From: Geomonas ferrireducens
GTDB taxonomy: Bacteria; Desulfobacterota; Desulfuromonadia; Geobacterales; Geobacteraceae
DNA length: 64,000 bases
Direction: 5' to 3'
Assembly: GCF_004917065.1 (NCBI RefSeq)
Contig: NZ_SSYA01000002.1
Span: forward strand, 1,425,749 to 1,489,748
Part shown: in pieces, positions 16,520 through 25,916 of the stretch
How positions within the stretch are numbered: position 1 is the first letter of the stretch
Layout: every line of letters starts with the position of its first letter
Position numbers and translations under genes: made by a program
Notes under the pieces: model-generated
Told to the model about the DNA's origin: nothing
The model's input: only the letters and a program-made list of their open reading frames with translations
The model's database searches: none

Positions 16520-18321
16520 GCGTTTTCCTCCTTCAGATAGGCGGGAAGGGTCAAAGTGACCGTGGTGCCGCTGCCGTCCGACTGGAACTCGAGGGTCCCG
16601 CCGTGCTCCTTGACGATGCCGGCGGAAACGGAGAGCCCGAGCCCGGTCCCCCCCTTATCCTGCTTCGTTGTAAAAAACGGGTCGGTCAGGCGCGACAGGT
16701 GTTCGGGCGCGATGCCGGTCCCCTCGTCGCGCAGCTTGAGGACCACGGCGTTGCGGAATGCGTCGTGCCAGGTGACGAGCTCGATGCCGCGCTCGGAATC
16801 GGGCAGCGCCTGGCAGGCGTTCAGGATCAGGTTGACCAGCACCTGCTCGATGCGCTGCCGGTTGCCACGCACCCGAGGGAGCCCTTTCCTGTAGCCGACG
16901 CTGAAATTGCGGGTCGCCTTGCGGATGGTCGGTTCCACGAGACGGACCGCCGCCTGCGCCGCCTGGTTCAGGTCGATGACGTCGTTGCCCCCCGTCGTGT
17001 CCTGCCGCGCGAAATCCTTGAGGTCGTCCACGATCCTCTTGATGCGCTTGCCGGCGTCCTGGATCTTCGCCAGGGACTTGGGCACCTCCTGCCGCATGCG
17101 GGAGTACGGCAGGCCGCCGCAGGTGAAGTCGCCGTTTTCCTCGTAGTAGCGCTCCAGGATCTTGGTGGCATCGGTGTGGAAGCGCTTCAGGATCGGGGCC
17201 TCCAGCAGGATGATCCCGGTCGGGTTGTTGATCTCGTGCGCGACGCCGGAAACGAGGACGCCGAGCGCCGCCATCTTGTCCGCCTGCACGAGCTGCTGCT
17301 GGTTTAGGCGCAGCTCCTCCTCCACCTGGCGCCTCTCGGCGACTTCTCGGGTGAGGTCGGCGGTGCGCAGCGCCACCTGCCGGTGCAGCGTCCGGGACCA
17401 GAGGGCGAAGCCCCCCAGAAGCAGCACGAGCGGCACCACGACGACGGCTGCGTACTTCATTATGGTCCACAAGTCGATGGGGGCCGTGTCGACCACCCCC
17501 AGCCACTTGTTGTGAATGGCGTCGTACTGGCCGGTCTTTTTGAGGATGGCGAGCCCCTCGTTGAAGCGCGATAGCAGCTCGGCGTTCCCCTTGTCCACGG
17601 CGTAGCAGTAGCGCTGCGTGGCGACATTACGCACCACCGGGACCAGGTTGGTGAGCTTCAACTCCCGGATCATGTACATCCCCGGGACGATGGCAACCAC
17701 GGCGTAGTCGATCTTGCCGGACGCGACGAGGCGCATGGCGTCCGCCGGGGTCTCGGTCAGGGTGAGCCGGGCCCCGACCCCCTTGCGGGTCAGGTAGTCG
17801 TGCATGATCCCGCCGCGGTGCACCGCCACGGTCTTCCCCTTCAGTTCCTCCAGGGTGTTCACCGAGGCGTTGTCCCTGCGACCGAAGATGGCGTGGTTCA
17901 CCACGGCGTGGGGGACTGAGAAATCGACCTCCCGGGAGCGCTCCTCGGAATAGGACATCCCCTCCAGTACGTCGACACGTCCGGTCTGGAGCGCGTCGCG
18001 CATCTCCGCCCACCCCCCGAGACGGAACTCCACCTTCATCCCCATCACCTCGGCGATGGCGCGGGTCAGATCTACGTTGTAGCCTGCGGGCTGACCGGAA
18101 CGGTCGATGAACTCGTAGGGTGGGTAATCGCGGTCCCCGCCGACCACAACGGTGCGGGTGTGCGCGGCGGAGGCCGCCCCGGCCGCGAGGAGTGCGGTGG
18201 GGGCGGCCAGAAAACAAAGAACGAAAAGGGCGAGGAGGCGGCCACTACCCTGCAAAGGCGGGGAGAGCAGTCGCCCTAGTGTGACGCGCAAGCGGCTGGT
18301 CCGAAGCGGACGTCTTTCCAT
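16516..18321 (-). CDS. Sensor histidine kinase with extracellular solute-binding (SBP_bac_3) domain
   Basis: About 601 aa. A leader/anchor at residues ~28-48 is followed by a periplasmic amino-acid-type binding domain (VVGGDRDYPPYEFIDRSG, then EVDFSVPHAVVNHAIF), a membrane segment near 290-310 (YAAVVVVPLVLLLGGFALW), a coiled coil, the phosphoacceptor motif SGVAHEINNPTG, and a HATPase domain (DEGTGIAPEHL, GTGLGLSVSAGIVKEHGG). The ATG at 18321 was chosen because it falls 2 nt past the upstream GTPase stop; the longer frame overlaps that gene and is implausible. Partner of the adjacent response regulator. Its fused binding domain suggests direct sensing of an extracellular small molecule. Confidence 0.92.
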   Translation of the reverse strand: MERRPLRTSRLRVTLGRLLSPPLQGSGRLLALFVLCFLAAPTALLAAGAASAAHTRTVVVGGDRDYPPYEFIDRSGQPAGYNVDLTRAIAEVMGMKVEFRLGGWAEMRDALQTGRVDVLEGMSYSEERSREVDFSVPHAVVNHAIFGRRDNASVNTLEELKGKTVAVHRGGIMHDYLTRKGVGARLTLTETPADAMRLVASGKIDYAVVAIVPGMYMIRELKLTNLVPVVRNVATQRYCYAVDKGNAELLSRFNEGLAILKKTGQYDAIHNKWLGVVDTAPIDLWTIMKYAAVVVVPLVLLLGGFALWSRTLHRQVALRTADLTREVAERRQVEEELRLNQQQLVQADKMAALGVLVSGVAHEINNPTGIILLEAPILKRFHTDATKILERYYEENGDFTCGGLPYSRMRQEVPKSLAKIQDAGKRIKRIVDDLKDFARQDTTGGNDVIDLNQAAQAAVRLVEPTIRKATRNFSVGYRKGLPRVRGNRQRIEQVLVNLILNACQALPDSERGIELVTWHDAFRNAVVLKLRDEGTGIAPEHLSRLTDPFFTTKQDKGGTGLGLSVSAGIVKEHGGTLEFQSDGSGTTVTLTLPAYLKEENA

Positions 18322-18325
18322 GGTC

Positions 18326-19246
18326 TCATTCCGGCACGGCGGGTGCCTGTTGGTGCTCTTCCCCGGTATCGATTCCCGCGAAGCGAAGCAGTTCAGCCTC
18401 GACGTCCTCAGGGGTCCCCGGTTCCTCGAAGCTGATCCTTCCCGCCTTACCGGCGCGCAGCTCGCGCAGGAAGGTCTCGGCGGCACGGTGCACGTCCACC
18501 ACGCCACCGCTCATGATACAGCCAAGGCAGCGCCCCACCGCCTCGACCACCTCTTGAGGGGACTCCGGGAGCTCGGCAAGCTTGTAGCGCTCCTTCACGA
18601 GCTCGGGGTAACGACGCATCATGTACGCAGCGGCGAAGACGCCGACGTTTGTGTAGTCGAGGGCGTTGGCGCCGATGGCCCCGCTGGCGGCCAACCGATA
18701 GGCGCCCCCCTGGTCGTTCATCACCGGCCAGAGCAGCCCCGGGGTATCGAAGATGAGGATGCCGTTGTTGAGAGGGATCTGCTGCGGGCGCATGGTCACC
18801 GCCGGGCGGTCCCCCACCTTGGCGATGCTCCTCCCCGCCAGCGTGTTGATGAGGGTCGATTTGCCCACGTTTGGTATGCCGACCACCATGGTGCGGATCG
18901 GGTAGCCGGGGTTGCCGCGGTGCGGCACGAGCTGCTTGCACAGCTTGACGAGGCTTTTCGTCTCCGGGATGTTCTTCGCGACAAGCGGCAGGGCGCGCAC
19001 GCCGGCGCTCTTCTGGAAATGCTGCACCCACGCCTTTGTGACGGCGGGGTCGGCGAGGTCGTTCTTGTTCAGCACCTTGATACAGGGCTTGTTCCGGCGC
19101 ACCTGCTCCAGCAGGTGGTTGGAGCTGGAATAAGGGAGGCGGGCATCGAGCACCTCTATGATCAGGTCTATCTTGCGGACCAGTTCCGAGATCTGTTCGA
19201 GCGCCTTGCTCATGTGGCCGGGGTACCATCTAATCGTCATCTGCAC
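18326..19246 (-). CDS. ylqF: Ribosome biogenesis GTPase, YlqF/RbgA family
   Basis: A 306-aa circularly permuted GTPase acting in late 50S ribosome assembly. Motif order is permuted as expected: NKNDL (G4) precedes GIPNVGKSTLIN (G1) and DTPGLLWP (G3). The N-terminus RWYPGHMSKALEQI is typical of the family. The C-terminal part is helical and ends at the start of the histidine-kinase gene. The initiating ATG is preceded by AGGGAAGTGCAG. Housekeeping gene; cotranscription with the downstream kinase is possible given the 4-nt gap. Confidence 0.95.
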   Translation of the reverse strand: MQMTIRWYPGHMSKALEQISELVRKIDLIIEVLDARLPYSSSNHLLEQVRRNKPCIKVLNKNDLADPAVTKAWVQHFQKSAGVRALPLVAKNIPETKSLVKLCKQLVPHRGNPGYPIRTMVVGIPNVGKSTLINTLAGRSIAKVGDRPAVTMRPQQIPLNNGILIFDTPGLLWPVMNDQGGAYRLAASGAIGANALDYTNVGVFAAAYMMRRYPELVKERYKLAELPESPQEVVEAVGRCLGCIMSGGVVDVHRAAETFLRELRAGKAGRISFEEPGTPEDVEAELLRFAGIDTGEEHQQAPAVPE

Positions 19247-19489
19247 TTCCCTTGCAAATCAAAAATCGCGACACAAGGCGACAACATAGCACAGGTCCCG
19301 CTCAAAATGCCATAACCGCTTGGGCAAGGTCAGCCTTCTCATGTGTGCCGCCGCTCTTCCGCATTAATATTAACCCGATTGACTGCAGTTGCCAGCGAGG
19401 CTAGCATTGCCGTGGTTAAAAATGACCAATCTTTCAGAGAGGAGCAGTTTTGCCGGCGGCGCAAGGACGCCGCAGCGGGAGAGAAAGCG

Positions 19490-20047
19490 ATGAAAGAACT
19501 ACTGGCGGAGGCGGTCAGGCTGGTGGTGGGCGTTGAAAGAAAGAGCGAGACGCTGTATCGAAGGGGCGCCATGGCGGCGGACGATCGCCACAGGAGCTTT
19601 TTTCAGCGGCTGGCGGAGGAACAGTCGCGGCGCATCGAGGCCCTGCTGAGGGCCCTTCCCGAGTCGGAGGCCGCGGCGCATGAGCCGGTGGTGCCCCCGT
19701 CTTGCCTTGCTACCCTTGCGGAAAAGGTGACGCCCCCCGGCAACCACCTGCACCAGGCCATGCTCGACAAGCGCTTCAGCATCGACCTTTACGCCACCTT
19801 CTGCCGATGCTTCAGGGAGCCAGGCCTGTACAGGCTTTTCGAAACTGCGCTGACGGTCGCCCGCAGGGAATTCAGGGTGATCACCGCCGAGTACCTGAAA
19901 GGGGGATGTCGCAACGACGCAGCGGCGACGTCACGTCCCCAGCGACGCAGCCACCAGCGCGGCGAGCTCCCCAACCGCGTCCCCAACCGCCACTCGCAGC
20001 TATTCTTCGCCATACAGGACTGCGGCAGGTCCTCCCGGATCGGTTGA
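19490..20047 (+). CDS. Hypothetical helical protein, possibly ferritin-like
   Basis: About 185 aa from the ATG at 19490; the longer frame lacks an RBS. Residues 1-140 are strongly helical with spaced Glu/His/Arg: ELLAEAVRLVVGVERKSETLY, then DRHRSFFQRLAEEQSRRIEALL and LDKRFSIDLYATFCRCF. This resembles rubrerythrin-like or other ferritin-like four-helix proteins, but no paired ExxH metal motifs are clear. The last 40 residues are low-complexity and Arg/Gln-rich. It converges with the MFS gene, stops being 3 nt apart. Function unknown. Confidence 0.6.
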   Translation: MKELLAEAVRLVVGVERKSETLYRRGAMAADDRHRSFFQRLAEEQSRRIEALLRALPESEAAAHEPVVPPSCLATLAEKVTPPGNHLHQAMLDKRFSIDLYATFCRCFREPGLYRLFETALTVARREFRVITAEYLKGGCRNDAAATSRPQRRSHQRGELPNRVPNRHSQLFFAIQDCGRSSRIG

Positions 20048-20050
20048 CGG

Positions 20051-21322
20051 TCAGGCTGCCTCGGGAGCGAGCCGGGGCAGCCTCCTCCCGTTGATCCTCA
20101 GGACCAGCCCAGCAGCAAGCAGGCAGATCACCCCAGAGAGCAGGAAGGCAACCATGTAGTCGCCCAGGTAGGTGCGCACCGTGCCGGCGAAGGTCGCGGC
20201 GAGGGCTGCTCCCACCTGGTGGCTCGCGAAGATCCAGCCGAACATCACCCCGACGTTCTCCCTGCCGAAGGATTCGGCGGTGAGACGCACCGTGGGCGGA
20301 ACGGTCGCGATCCAGTCCAGCCCGTAGAAGATCGCGAAGGCCGAGAGGCTCCACTGCGGACCGGAAAGGGCGAAGGGAAGCCCCAGAAGCGACAGCCCGC
20401 GCAGCCCGTAGTACCAGCAGAGGAGGTAGCGGCTGTTGTAGCGGTCGGAGAGCCACCCGGAAAGGGTGGTGCCGAAAAGGTCCAGGATCCCCATGAAGGC
20501 TAAGAGTCCCGCGGCGGCAACCTCCGGGATGCCGTGATCGACGCAGGCGGGAACGAGGTGCGTGCCGATGAGGCCGTTGGTGCTCGCGCCGCACACGAAG
20601 AAGCTCCCGGCGAGGAGCCAGAAGTCGGTGCTGCGGATGCCGCGCTGCAGACCTCCTATGGCTACTCGGAACGGGTTTTCCCCCGGGTCATGTTGCGCGG
20701 GAGCCGCCTCCTCCTCGGCGCCGTAGCGTGACACTCCGACCTCGTGCGGGTGGTTGCGCATGATGAAAAGCACCAGCGGGAAGACCACGAGGGCCGCGGC
20801 GGCGGTTGCAAAGGCCGCGGAGCGCCAACCGTGGTGGTGCGACAGCCGGGCTAAAAGCGGCAGGAAGAGGAGCTGTCCGGTCGCCGAACTCGCGGTCAGC
20901 ACCCCGAGTACCGTCCCCTGGGACTTTTGAAACCACCGGTTCACCACGGTGGCGCTCAGGCTGTAGGCGGTCATCCCGGCCCCACACCCGACCAGCACCC
21001 CCCAGATCAGCACCATGTGCCACGGGCGCGTCATCAGCGTCGTGGCGCTCACCCCGAGGGCGAGGAGAAAGAGGGCAACGGCCATGGTCCTGCGCACCCC
21101 GATCCTGTCGAAGAAGGCGGCGGCGAAGGGACCCATCAGCCCGTACAGAAGCAGGTTCACCGATACGGCCAGCGAGATGGTCGCCCGTGACCAGCCGAAC
21201 TCGTGCTCGAGAGGGACGATGAGGATCCCCGGCGTGGACCTGATCCCCGCCGTGACGAGCAGGGTCAGGAAGGTCACCGCCATGATGAGCCAGGCGTAGT
21301 GAAGTTTTCGCGTTTCGGCCAT
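20051..21322 (-). CDS. MFS transporter, monocarboxylate/OFA-like
   Basis: About 423 aa with twelve predicted hydrophobic segments. It begins KLHYAWLIMAVTFLTLLVTA and contains the MFS loop FFDRIGVRRTMAVALF after segment 2 and SGWLSDRYNSRYLL after segment 8. The sequence style matches MCT/OFA-type carboxylate carriers, but the substrate is unknown. The ATG at 21322 lies 10 nt past the MarR stop and is preceded by GGGGGGAGGT; a longer in-frame start inside the MarR gene is less likely. It is in one operon with the MarR regulator, a common arrangement for inducible efflux or uptake. Confidence 0.88.
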   Translation of the reverse strand: MAETRKLHYAWLIMAVTFLTLLVTAGIRSTPGILIVPLEHEFGWSRATISLAVSVNLLLYGLMGPFAAAFFDRIGVRRTMAVALFLLALGVSATTLMTRPWHMVLIWGVLVGCGAGMTAYSLSATVVNRWFQKSQGTVLGVLTASSATGQLLFLPLLARLSHHHGWRSAAFATAAAALVVFPLVLFIMRNHPHEVGVSRYGAEEEAAPAQHDPGENPFRVAIGGLQRGIRSTDFWLLAGSFFVCGASTNGLIGTHLVPACVDHGIPEVAAAGLLAFMGILDLFGTTLSGWLSDRYNSRYLLCWYYGLRGLSLLGLPFALSGPQWSLSAFAIFYGLDWIATVPPTVRLTAESFGRENVGVMFGWIFASHQVGAALAATFAGTVRTYLGDYMVAFLLSGVICLLAAGLVLRINGRRLPRLAPEAA

Positions 21323-21332
21323 ACCTCCCCCC

Positions 21333-21809
21333 TTACCCGGTCTCGCCAAGCTCATCGCCTGCCGTATCGCTTCCGGCACTTCCCTCCAGGGCAAGCGCCA
21401 GTGCCCCCAGTTGCCGCACACCTTCGGCGCCGAGCTTTTCTTCGATCAGTTGCTGCGCCTGCAGCCAGTACGGCTGAGCCTTGGCCACCGCGGCACGCCC
21501 GGTTTCACTCAGGCTTACCCCGCGCTCCCTCGGGTCAGGCGAAGGAGCCCCCTCAACGAACCCCGCCTGCTCCAGCGCCTTGAGGTTCCGGACCAGCGTG
21601 GTCCTGTCCAGCGTGAGCATCCTGGCAAGTGCGCTTACGCTCACCGCACCCGCACGCGACAGGTTGGCCAGAACCGAATACTGGGTCACCTTGAGGCCGG
21701 AAGGCTGCAGGGCATCGTCGTAGATCCTGGTGATGGCGCGCGAGGCACGGCGCAGGTTGACGCAGTTGCAGACGCTCGCCCTGTCACTCGCCCGTCGATT
21801 CTCTTTCAT
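21333..21809 (-). CDS. MarR-family transcriptional regulator
   Basis: About 158 aa winged-helix repressor. The start ATG at 21809 has AAGGAGAGAG upstream. Core features are LTQ-like helix KVTQYSVLANLSRAGAVSV, the recognition region SALARMLTLDRTTLVRNLKA and the wing SPDPRERGVSLSETGRAAV. A conserved Cys pair is absent, but CNCVNLRRASRAI near the N-terminus carries two cysteines that could sense oxidants. It is transcribed ahead of an MFS gene; ligand-relieved repression is the usual logic. Confidence 0.93.
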   Translation of the reverse strand: MKENRRASDRASVCNCVNLRRASRAITRIYDDALQPSGLKVTQYSVLANLSRAGAVSVSALARMLTLDRTTLVRNLKALEQAGFVEGAPSPDPRERGVSLSETGRAAVAKAQPYWLQAQQLIEEKLGAEGVRQLGALALALEGSAGSDTAGDELGETG

Positions 21810-21834
21810 GGCTCTCTCCTTGCCGCACTTCTCG

Positions 21835-21856
21835 TATGCGTGCATATACACGCATA
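21835..21856. promoter_or_regulatory. Candidate MarR operator
   Basis: TATGCGTG-N6-CACGCATA is an exact 8-bp dyad centred about 36 nt upstream of the marR-type start, in the right place for autorepression. Confidence 0.65.
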
Positions 21857-22072
21857 TATCATCGGTGCAAAAGCCAAGTCAAGCATTCTTCTTCCGGCGA
21901 ATGCCACTATTCGCTTCGCGGGGCCGTGAGAGCCATTCTTCTTTGCGGCGCCCCCCCTCCGCCGGGTGAAAACATGGTACAGTTAATCCTTTTGTGGCCT
22001 TGCCAAGGAGTGCTCCGCAACCGGTAGCGACGTTTCAAGACTCATTGACCTATTCAGCACGGAGAAGAGACC

Positions 22073-24298
22073 ATGTCGACCCTGGCCGATCATTACCAGC
22101 CGCTTCCCGGAACCGAGGAACTCCCTACCCCGCCGCTCGAGGCCATCGAGCTGCTGCGCCTGCGCCGGGCCCCAGCGTACCGCCCGCGCACCCGTCACCT
22201 GCTTCCCGGCGGGTGGGCTAAGTACACGAACCGCCTCTTCCTGGAGACGAGCCCCTACCTCTTGCAGCACGCCCACAACCCGGTGAACTGGTTTCCCTGG
22301 GGGGACGAGGCTTTCGAACTGGCGCAGCGGCTGAACCGGCCGGTGCTGGTCAGTATCGGTTACGCGACCTGCCACTGGTGCCACGTCATGGAGGAACTTT
22401 CCTTCGAGGACGAAGCGATTGCGGAATACCTGAACCGCAACTTCATCGCCATCAAGGTGGACCGCGAGGAGCGCCCCGACGTGGACACGGTCTACATGAC
22501 CGCGGTGCACGCCATGGGACTGCAAGGGGGATGGCCGCTCAACGTCTTCACGGCCCCCGACCGCAGGCCCTTCTACGGCGGCACCTACTTCCCACCCGAA
22601 GACTACCCCGGCGGGCTCGGCTTTATGTCCCTTTTACGCCGCATCAGGGAGAGCTTCGACGCCGCGCCGGACCGCGTCGCCCGCGCCGGACTCCAGCTCA
22701 CCGAGGCGATCAGGAACATGCTCGCCCCGCCGGAAGGGGAGCCCTCCCGGCAGGAGCTCTCCCTCGAGCGGGCGGTGACGCTCTACCGGGACCGTTTCGA
22801 CGAACGAAGCGGCGGGCTGACCGGCGCTCCAAAGTTCCCGAGCTCGCTGCCGCTGCGCCTTTTGCTGCGCCACTACAAAAACAGCGGCGACAAAAGCTTT
22901 CTCGCCATGGTCGAACTGACCTTGAAGCGCATGGCCGCCGGCGGCATCTGCGATCAGGCCGGCGGCGGCTTTCACCGCTACGCCACGGACACGGCGTGGC
23001 AGGTGCCGCACTTCGAGAAGATGCTCTACGACAACGCCCTCCTTACCTTCAGCTACCTCGAAGGATTCCAGGCAACCGGGGATAACGCCTTCGCCGCCGT
23101 GGCGCGGGACATCCTGCACTACCTGGAACGCGACATGCTCGCTCCCGGCGGCGCCTTTTACAGCGCGACCGACGCGGACAGTCTGAACGCCGACGGGCAT
23201 CGCGAAGAAGGGGCGTATTTCACCTGGACCCCGGACGAACTTGAGGAAAGCCTTGGAAAGGAGCGCGGCCTCCTCGCTGCGTACTGCTTCGGGGTGACCG
23301 CGGGTGGGAACTTCGAAGGGCGCAGCATCCTGCACAGGGACAAGGAACTCCCGGAACTCGCCAGGGAGCTGAAGATTCCCGAGAAGGAGCTGGCGTTGAC
23401 GCTGGCCGATTGCCGGGAGGCGCTCTACCGCGCACGCAACAAGCGGCCGCTCCCCTTGCGGGACGAGAAGCTCCTCGCCTCATGGAACGGGCTCGCGATC
23501 TCCGCCTTCGCACGCGGCGGGTTGCTCCTGGACAACCCGGAACTGGTACGGAACGCGGAAAAGGGGGCCGGATTCGTGCTCGAGCAGATGACCGGCAACG
23601 GCCGGCTGAGCCACAGTTTTCAGGAAGGTCAGGCGAAAGGTGAAGGGTTCCTCGACGACTACGCCTTTTTCATCGCGGCGCTCATCGACCTTTTCGAGGC
23701 GGGGGGCAATCCGCGCTGGATCGAGCGGGCGCTCGAGCTCACGGCAGCGGTGCGGGAGGATTTCGAGGACAGGGAACGAGGGGGCTTCTACATGACCGGC
23801 CCGCGCCACGAGGCGCTCATCTCCAGGGAGAAACCGGCGTACGACGGGGTGGTTCCCTCGGGAAACTCGGTGATGGTGATGAACCTCCTGCGGCTGCACA
23901 CGATGACCGGCGACGCCGCCTTGCTCGAAGGGGCGCGCCGGGCGCTGGACGCCTTCACGACGCAGCTCGAGAACGCGCCGACCGCCCTCTCCGAAATGCT
24001 GCTCGCGGTGGACTATCTGCGGCAAACGCCCAAGGAAATCGTGATCGTAGCACCGCGGGACAGGCCCGAGGCCGCGGCCCCATTGCTCGCCGCGCTCAGG
24101 CGGGCCTTCGTCCCGAACCGGGTGGCTATCATTACATGCGAGGGGGAAGATTTCGAGCGGGCGGCGCGGCTCGTGCCGCTTCTGGAGGGAAAGAAGGCGC
24201 AAGGGGATCAGGCGGTGGCGTATCTATGCGAGAACCGTAGCTGCCGCCGTCCCACGAGCGACCCGGAAGATTTCTACCGGCAAATCGCCCAAGGGTAG
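22073..24298 (+). CDS. Thioredoxin-domain protein, YyaL/SSP411 (DUF255) family
   Basis: A 741-aa cytoplasmic protein. Residues ~50-210 carry the thioredoxin-like DUF255 module with [13 protein letters not shown] and the motif [16 protein letters not shown]. The rest is an alpha/alpha-barrel like N-acyl-glucosamine epimerases and glycosidases ([46 protein letters not shown]-like region, [16 protein letters not shown]). Members occur from bacteria to mammals, and their biochemical role is still unsettled. The start has GGAGAAGAG upstream. It ends 2 nt from the convergent HIT gene, leaving no room for a separate terminator. Confidence 0.93.
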   Translation: MSTLADHYQPLPGTEELPTPPLEAIELLRLRRAPAYRPRTRHLLPGGWAKYTNRLFLETSPYLLQHAHNPVNWFPWGDEAFELAQRLNRPVLVSIGYATCHWCHVMEELSFEDEAIAEYLNRNFIAIKVDREERPDVDTVYMTAVHAMGLQGGWPLNVFTAPDRRPFYGGTYFPPEDYPGGLGFMSLLRRIRESFDAAPDRVARAGLQLTEAIRNMLAPPEGEPSRQELSLERAVTLYRDRFDERSGGLTGAPKFPSSLPLRLLLRHYKNSGDKSFLAMVELTLKRMAAGGICDQAGGGFHRYATDTAWQVPHFEKMLYDNALLTFSYLEGFQATGDNAFAAVARDILHYLERDMLAPGGAFYSATDADSLNADGHREEGAYFTWTPDELEESLGKERGLLAAYCFGVTAGGNFEGRSILHRDKELPELARELKIPEKELALTLADCREALYRARNKRPLPLRDEKLLASWNGLAISAFARGGLLLDNPELVRNAEKGAGFVLEQMTGNGRLSHSFQEGQAKGEGFLDDYAFFIAALIDLFEAGGNPRWIERALELTAAVREDFEDRERGGFYMTGPRHEALISREKPAYDGVVPSGNSVMVMNLLRLHTMTGDAALLEGARRALDAFTTQLENAPTALSEMLLAVDYLRQTPKEIVIVAPRDRPEAAAPLLAALRRAFVPNRVAIITCEGEDFERAARLVPLLEGKKAQGDQAVAYLCENRSCRRPTSDPEDFYRQIAQG

Positions 24299-24299
24299 G

Positions 24300-24698
24300 T
24301 CAACCCTTCTTCCAGTACGGCGCCTTGACCGGCATGATCCAGCGCACCCCGCCCCTTGGGTCCTCGGTGTCCCCCGAGTACCTCGGGATCAGGTGGATGT
24401 GCAGATGCATCACGGTCTGCCCGGCTGCAACGCCGTCGTTGATGCCTACGTTGAAGGCGTCCGGGCTCCGCTTAGCGATGAGGTGCTCGCGTACCCGCCC
24501 GAGCAACTCCCAAAGCGCCGCCAGCTCTTCGCCCGTTATCTCGAAGAACGAGTCCACGTGCCGTCTGGGCACGACGAGGGCGTGCCCGGGAGTCACCGGG
24601 AAACGGTCGTAGAAGGCTATGGCATGGTCGTTCTCGAGGAGGATTTCGGCGGGGTCGAGGGTGCAGAAGGGACAGGCGTTTTTTTCGGGCATAGGCAT
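24300..24698 (-). CDS. HIT-family nucleotide hydrolase
   Basis: About 132 aa with a CPFC zinc-ligand pair near the N-terminus and the HIT triad motif HLHIHLIPR. FYDRFPVTPGHALVVPRRHVDS is the family-typical central segment (written here as two adjoining strands). Family members hydrolyse dinucleoside polyphosphates or nucleoside phosphoramidates. The start is uncertain: ATG at 24698 or 24692 gives the best family-like N-terminus but no strong RBS is present, and a GTG at 24743 would add 15 residues. Confidence 0.9.
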   Translation of the reverse strand: MPMPEKNACPFCTLDPAEILLENDHAIAFYDRFPVTPGHALVVPRRHVDSFFEITGEELAALWELLGRVREHLIAKRSPDAFNVGINDGVAAGQTVMHLHIHLIPRYSGDTEDPRGGVRWIMPVKAPYWKKG

Positions 24699-24760
24699 GT
24701 GATTAAAAGAGGGGAAGCCCCCCGGCAGGTGCGTGAACGCCACTGCCGAGGGAGCGTTTT

Positions 24761-25147
24761 TTAGATGAATTCTACGTTACTGGCTGCCTGGGTCATCACG
24801 AACACCTTCTCGTTGTTGCTGTCCGGATCGCAGGGAAAGACGATGAAGGTCGCCCGCGCCGGTGAAAACCCCTGGGTGTAGCCGACCACGGTTTCGCCGT
24901 CCTTGAAGGAGACCCGGATCTTCTTCCCCATGCCGACCCGTTCCACGTCCAGCCGCTCCTGGTACTCCGATCTTCCTTCGAAGCTCTTGACGAAGAAGAT
25001 CGCCTTCAGCTCCGCAACGTTGATTTCGTGCCGTTTCCCGCTTCCCGCTTCGGTCAGGTGGAAAAGCTCCTTGTTGGCGGCCAGGTCCTCGGTAGTCCCC
25101 TTGGCGAGCCTGCCGTCGGCATAACGCACCACGATCTTAGCTATCAC
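24761..25147 (-). CDS. DUF6982-like domain protein
   Basis: A 128-aa soluble beta-rich protein. It starts IAKIVVRYADGRLAKGTTED. The second half has FFVKSFEGRSEYQER, KKIRVSFKDGETVVGYTQGF and FPCDPDSNNEKVFV. This pattern is shared by a Geobacter family I associate with DUF6982; the assignment is by memory. The strand pattern recalls small barrel adaptors, but no PilZ RxxxR motif is present. Function unknown. Confidence 0.7.
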   Translation of the reverse strand: MIAKIVVRYADGRLAKGTTEDLAANKELFHLTEAGSGKRHEINVAELKAIFFVKSFEGRSEYQERLDVERVGMGKKIRVSFKDGETVVGYTQGFSPARATFIVFPCDPDSNNEKVFVMTQAASNVEFI

Positions 25148-25282
25148 TCCGGATTCTCCTTCCTCTGCGGCAACTGTCAGAATTCACATTAAAGCAGTGT
25201 CGGTTATCCTACTACCATAAAATTCGAATAATTTGAAGAAGTTTTGAAAACGGGCGCCGCCACTCTTCCGACTGTCATCGCA

Positions 25283-25849
25283 CTACAACCAGTGACGCGG
25301 GTAGGAGCGGTGGTAAACGACGTTGTTGGTCATGCAGGCGACCGCCAGCAGGATCAAAACCCCGGTGAGCACCGGAAGGAACACGAAACCGAAACCGGCA
25401 GCACCCTGAACGCCGATGAGCGCGGTGGCGCCTCCGGGGGGGTGCGTGGTGTGGGTAAGGTTCATTAGAAAGATGGAGATCCCGACCGCGAGCGACATGG
25501 TAAGCGGTGTCGAGCCCAAAAGAGCGACCACGCCCACCGCAACGAGCGCGGAGAGGAGATGTCCCCCCACCAGGTTGCGCGGCTGTGCGAGCGGCGAGTC
25601 GTTTGCCCCGAAGAGGAGCACGGCCGAGGCGCCGAGCGAACCGATGAGGAGCGGGTGCCCGAGGAGTCTCGTCACCTCCGCGATGGCCAAAAGCCCTGCG
25701 GAGGAGCTGACAAAACTCCAGAAGGCGTAGCGCAGTGTCATCGGAGCCCGTACCCCCCTGATCGGTGCGCGACACCGCCTCGGGACCCTTGCCAGTCTCT
25801 TGCGGATGGCGACGTTGCGTCGCATCACCACCGAGAGGCGTCGTTTCAT
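25283..25849 (-). CDS. HPP family membrane protein
   Basis: A 188-aa integral membrane protein with about four hydrophobic segments. It contains the signature region LIGSLGASAVLLFGA, PLAQPRNLVGGHLLSALV and THTTHPPGGATALIGV; the HPP motif is the His-Pro-Pro of the last. Plant and bacterial HPP proteins have been linked to nitrite transport into plastids and cyanobacteria. Location immediately downstream of nrfA makes a role in nitrite movement attractive, though a terminator separates the two genes. AAGGAGG lies 10 nt before the start. Confidence 0.88.
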   Translation of the reverse strand: MKRRLSVVMRRNVAIRKRLARVPRRCRAPIRGVRAPMTLRYAFWSFVSSSAGLLAIAEVTRLLGHPLLIGSLGASAVLLFGANDSPLAQPRNLVGGHLLSALVAVGVVALLGSTPLTMSLAVGISIFLMNLTHTTHPPGGATALIGVQGAAGFGFVFLPVLTGVLILLAVACMTNNVVYHRSYPRHWL

Positions 25850-25872
25850 GAAGTGTTTTCCTCCTTAAGGGA

Positions 25873-25906
25873 TAAAAAAAGGGGCAGGGGTTTCCCCCTG
25901 CCCCCG
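25873..25906 (-). terminator. Terminator after nrfA
   Basis: GGGGCAGGGG and CCCCTGCCCC pair around TTTC and are followed on the minus strand by TTTTTTTATC, 10 nt past the nrfA stop. Confidence 0.88.
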
Positions 25907-25916
25907 GCAGTGCGGG

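Noticed and set aside
16655-17506. 283-codon alternative frame inside the histidine kinase gene
   Set aside because: Same-strand frame-shifted shadow rich in Arg/Gly/Pro/Ala, with no domain features.
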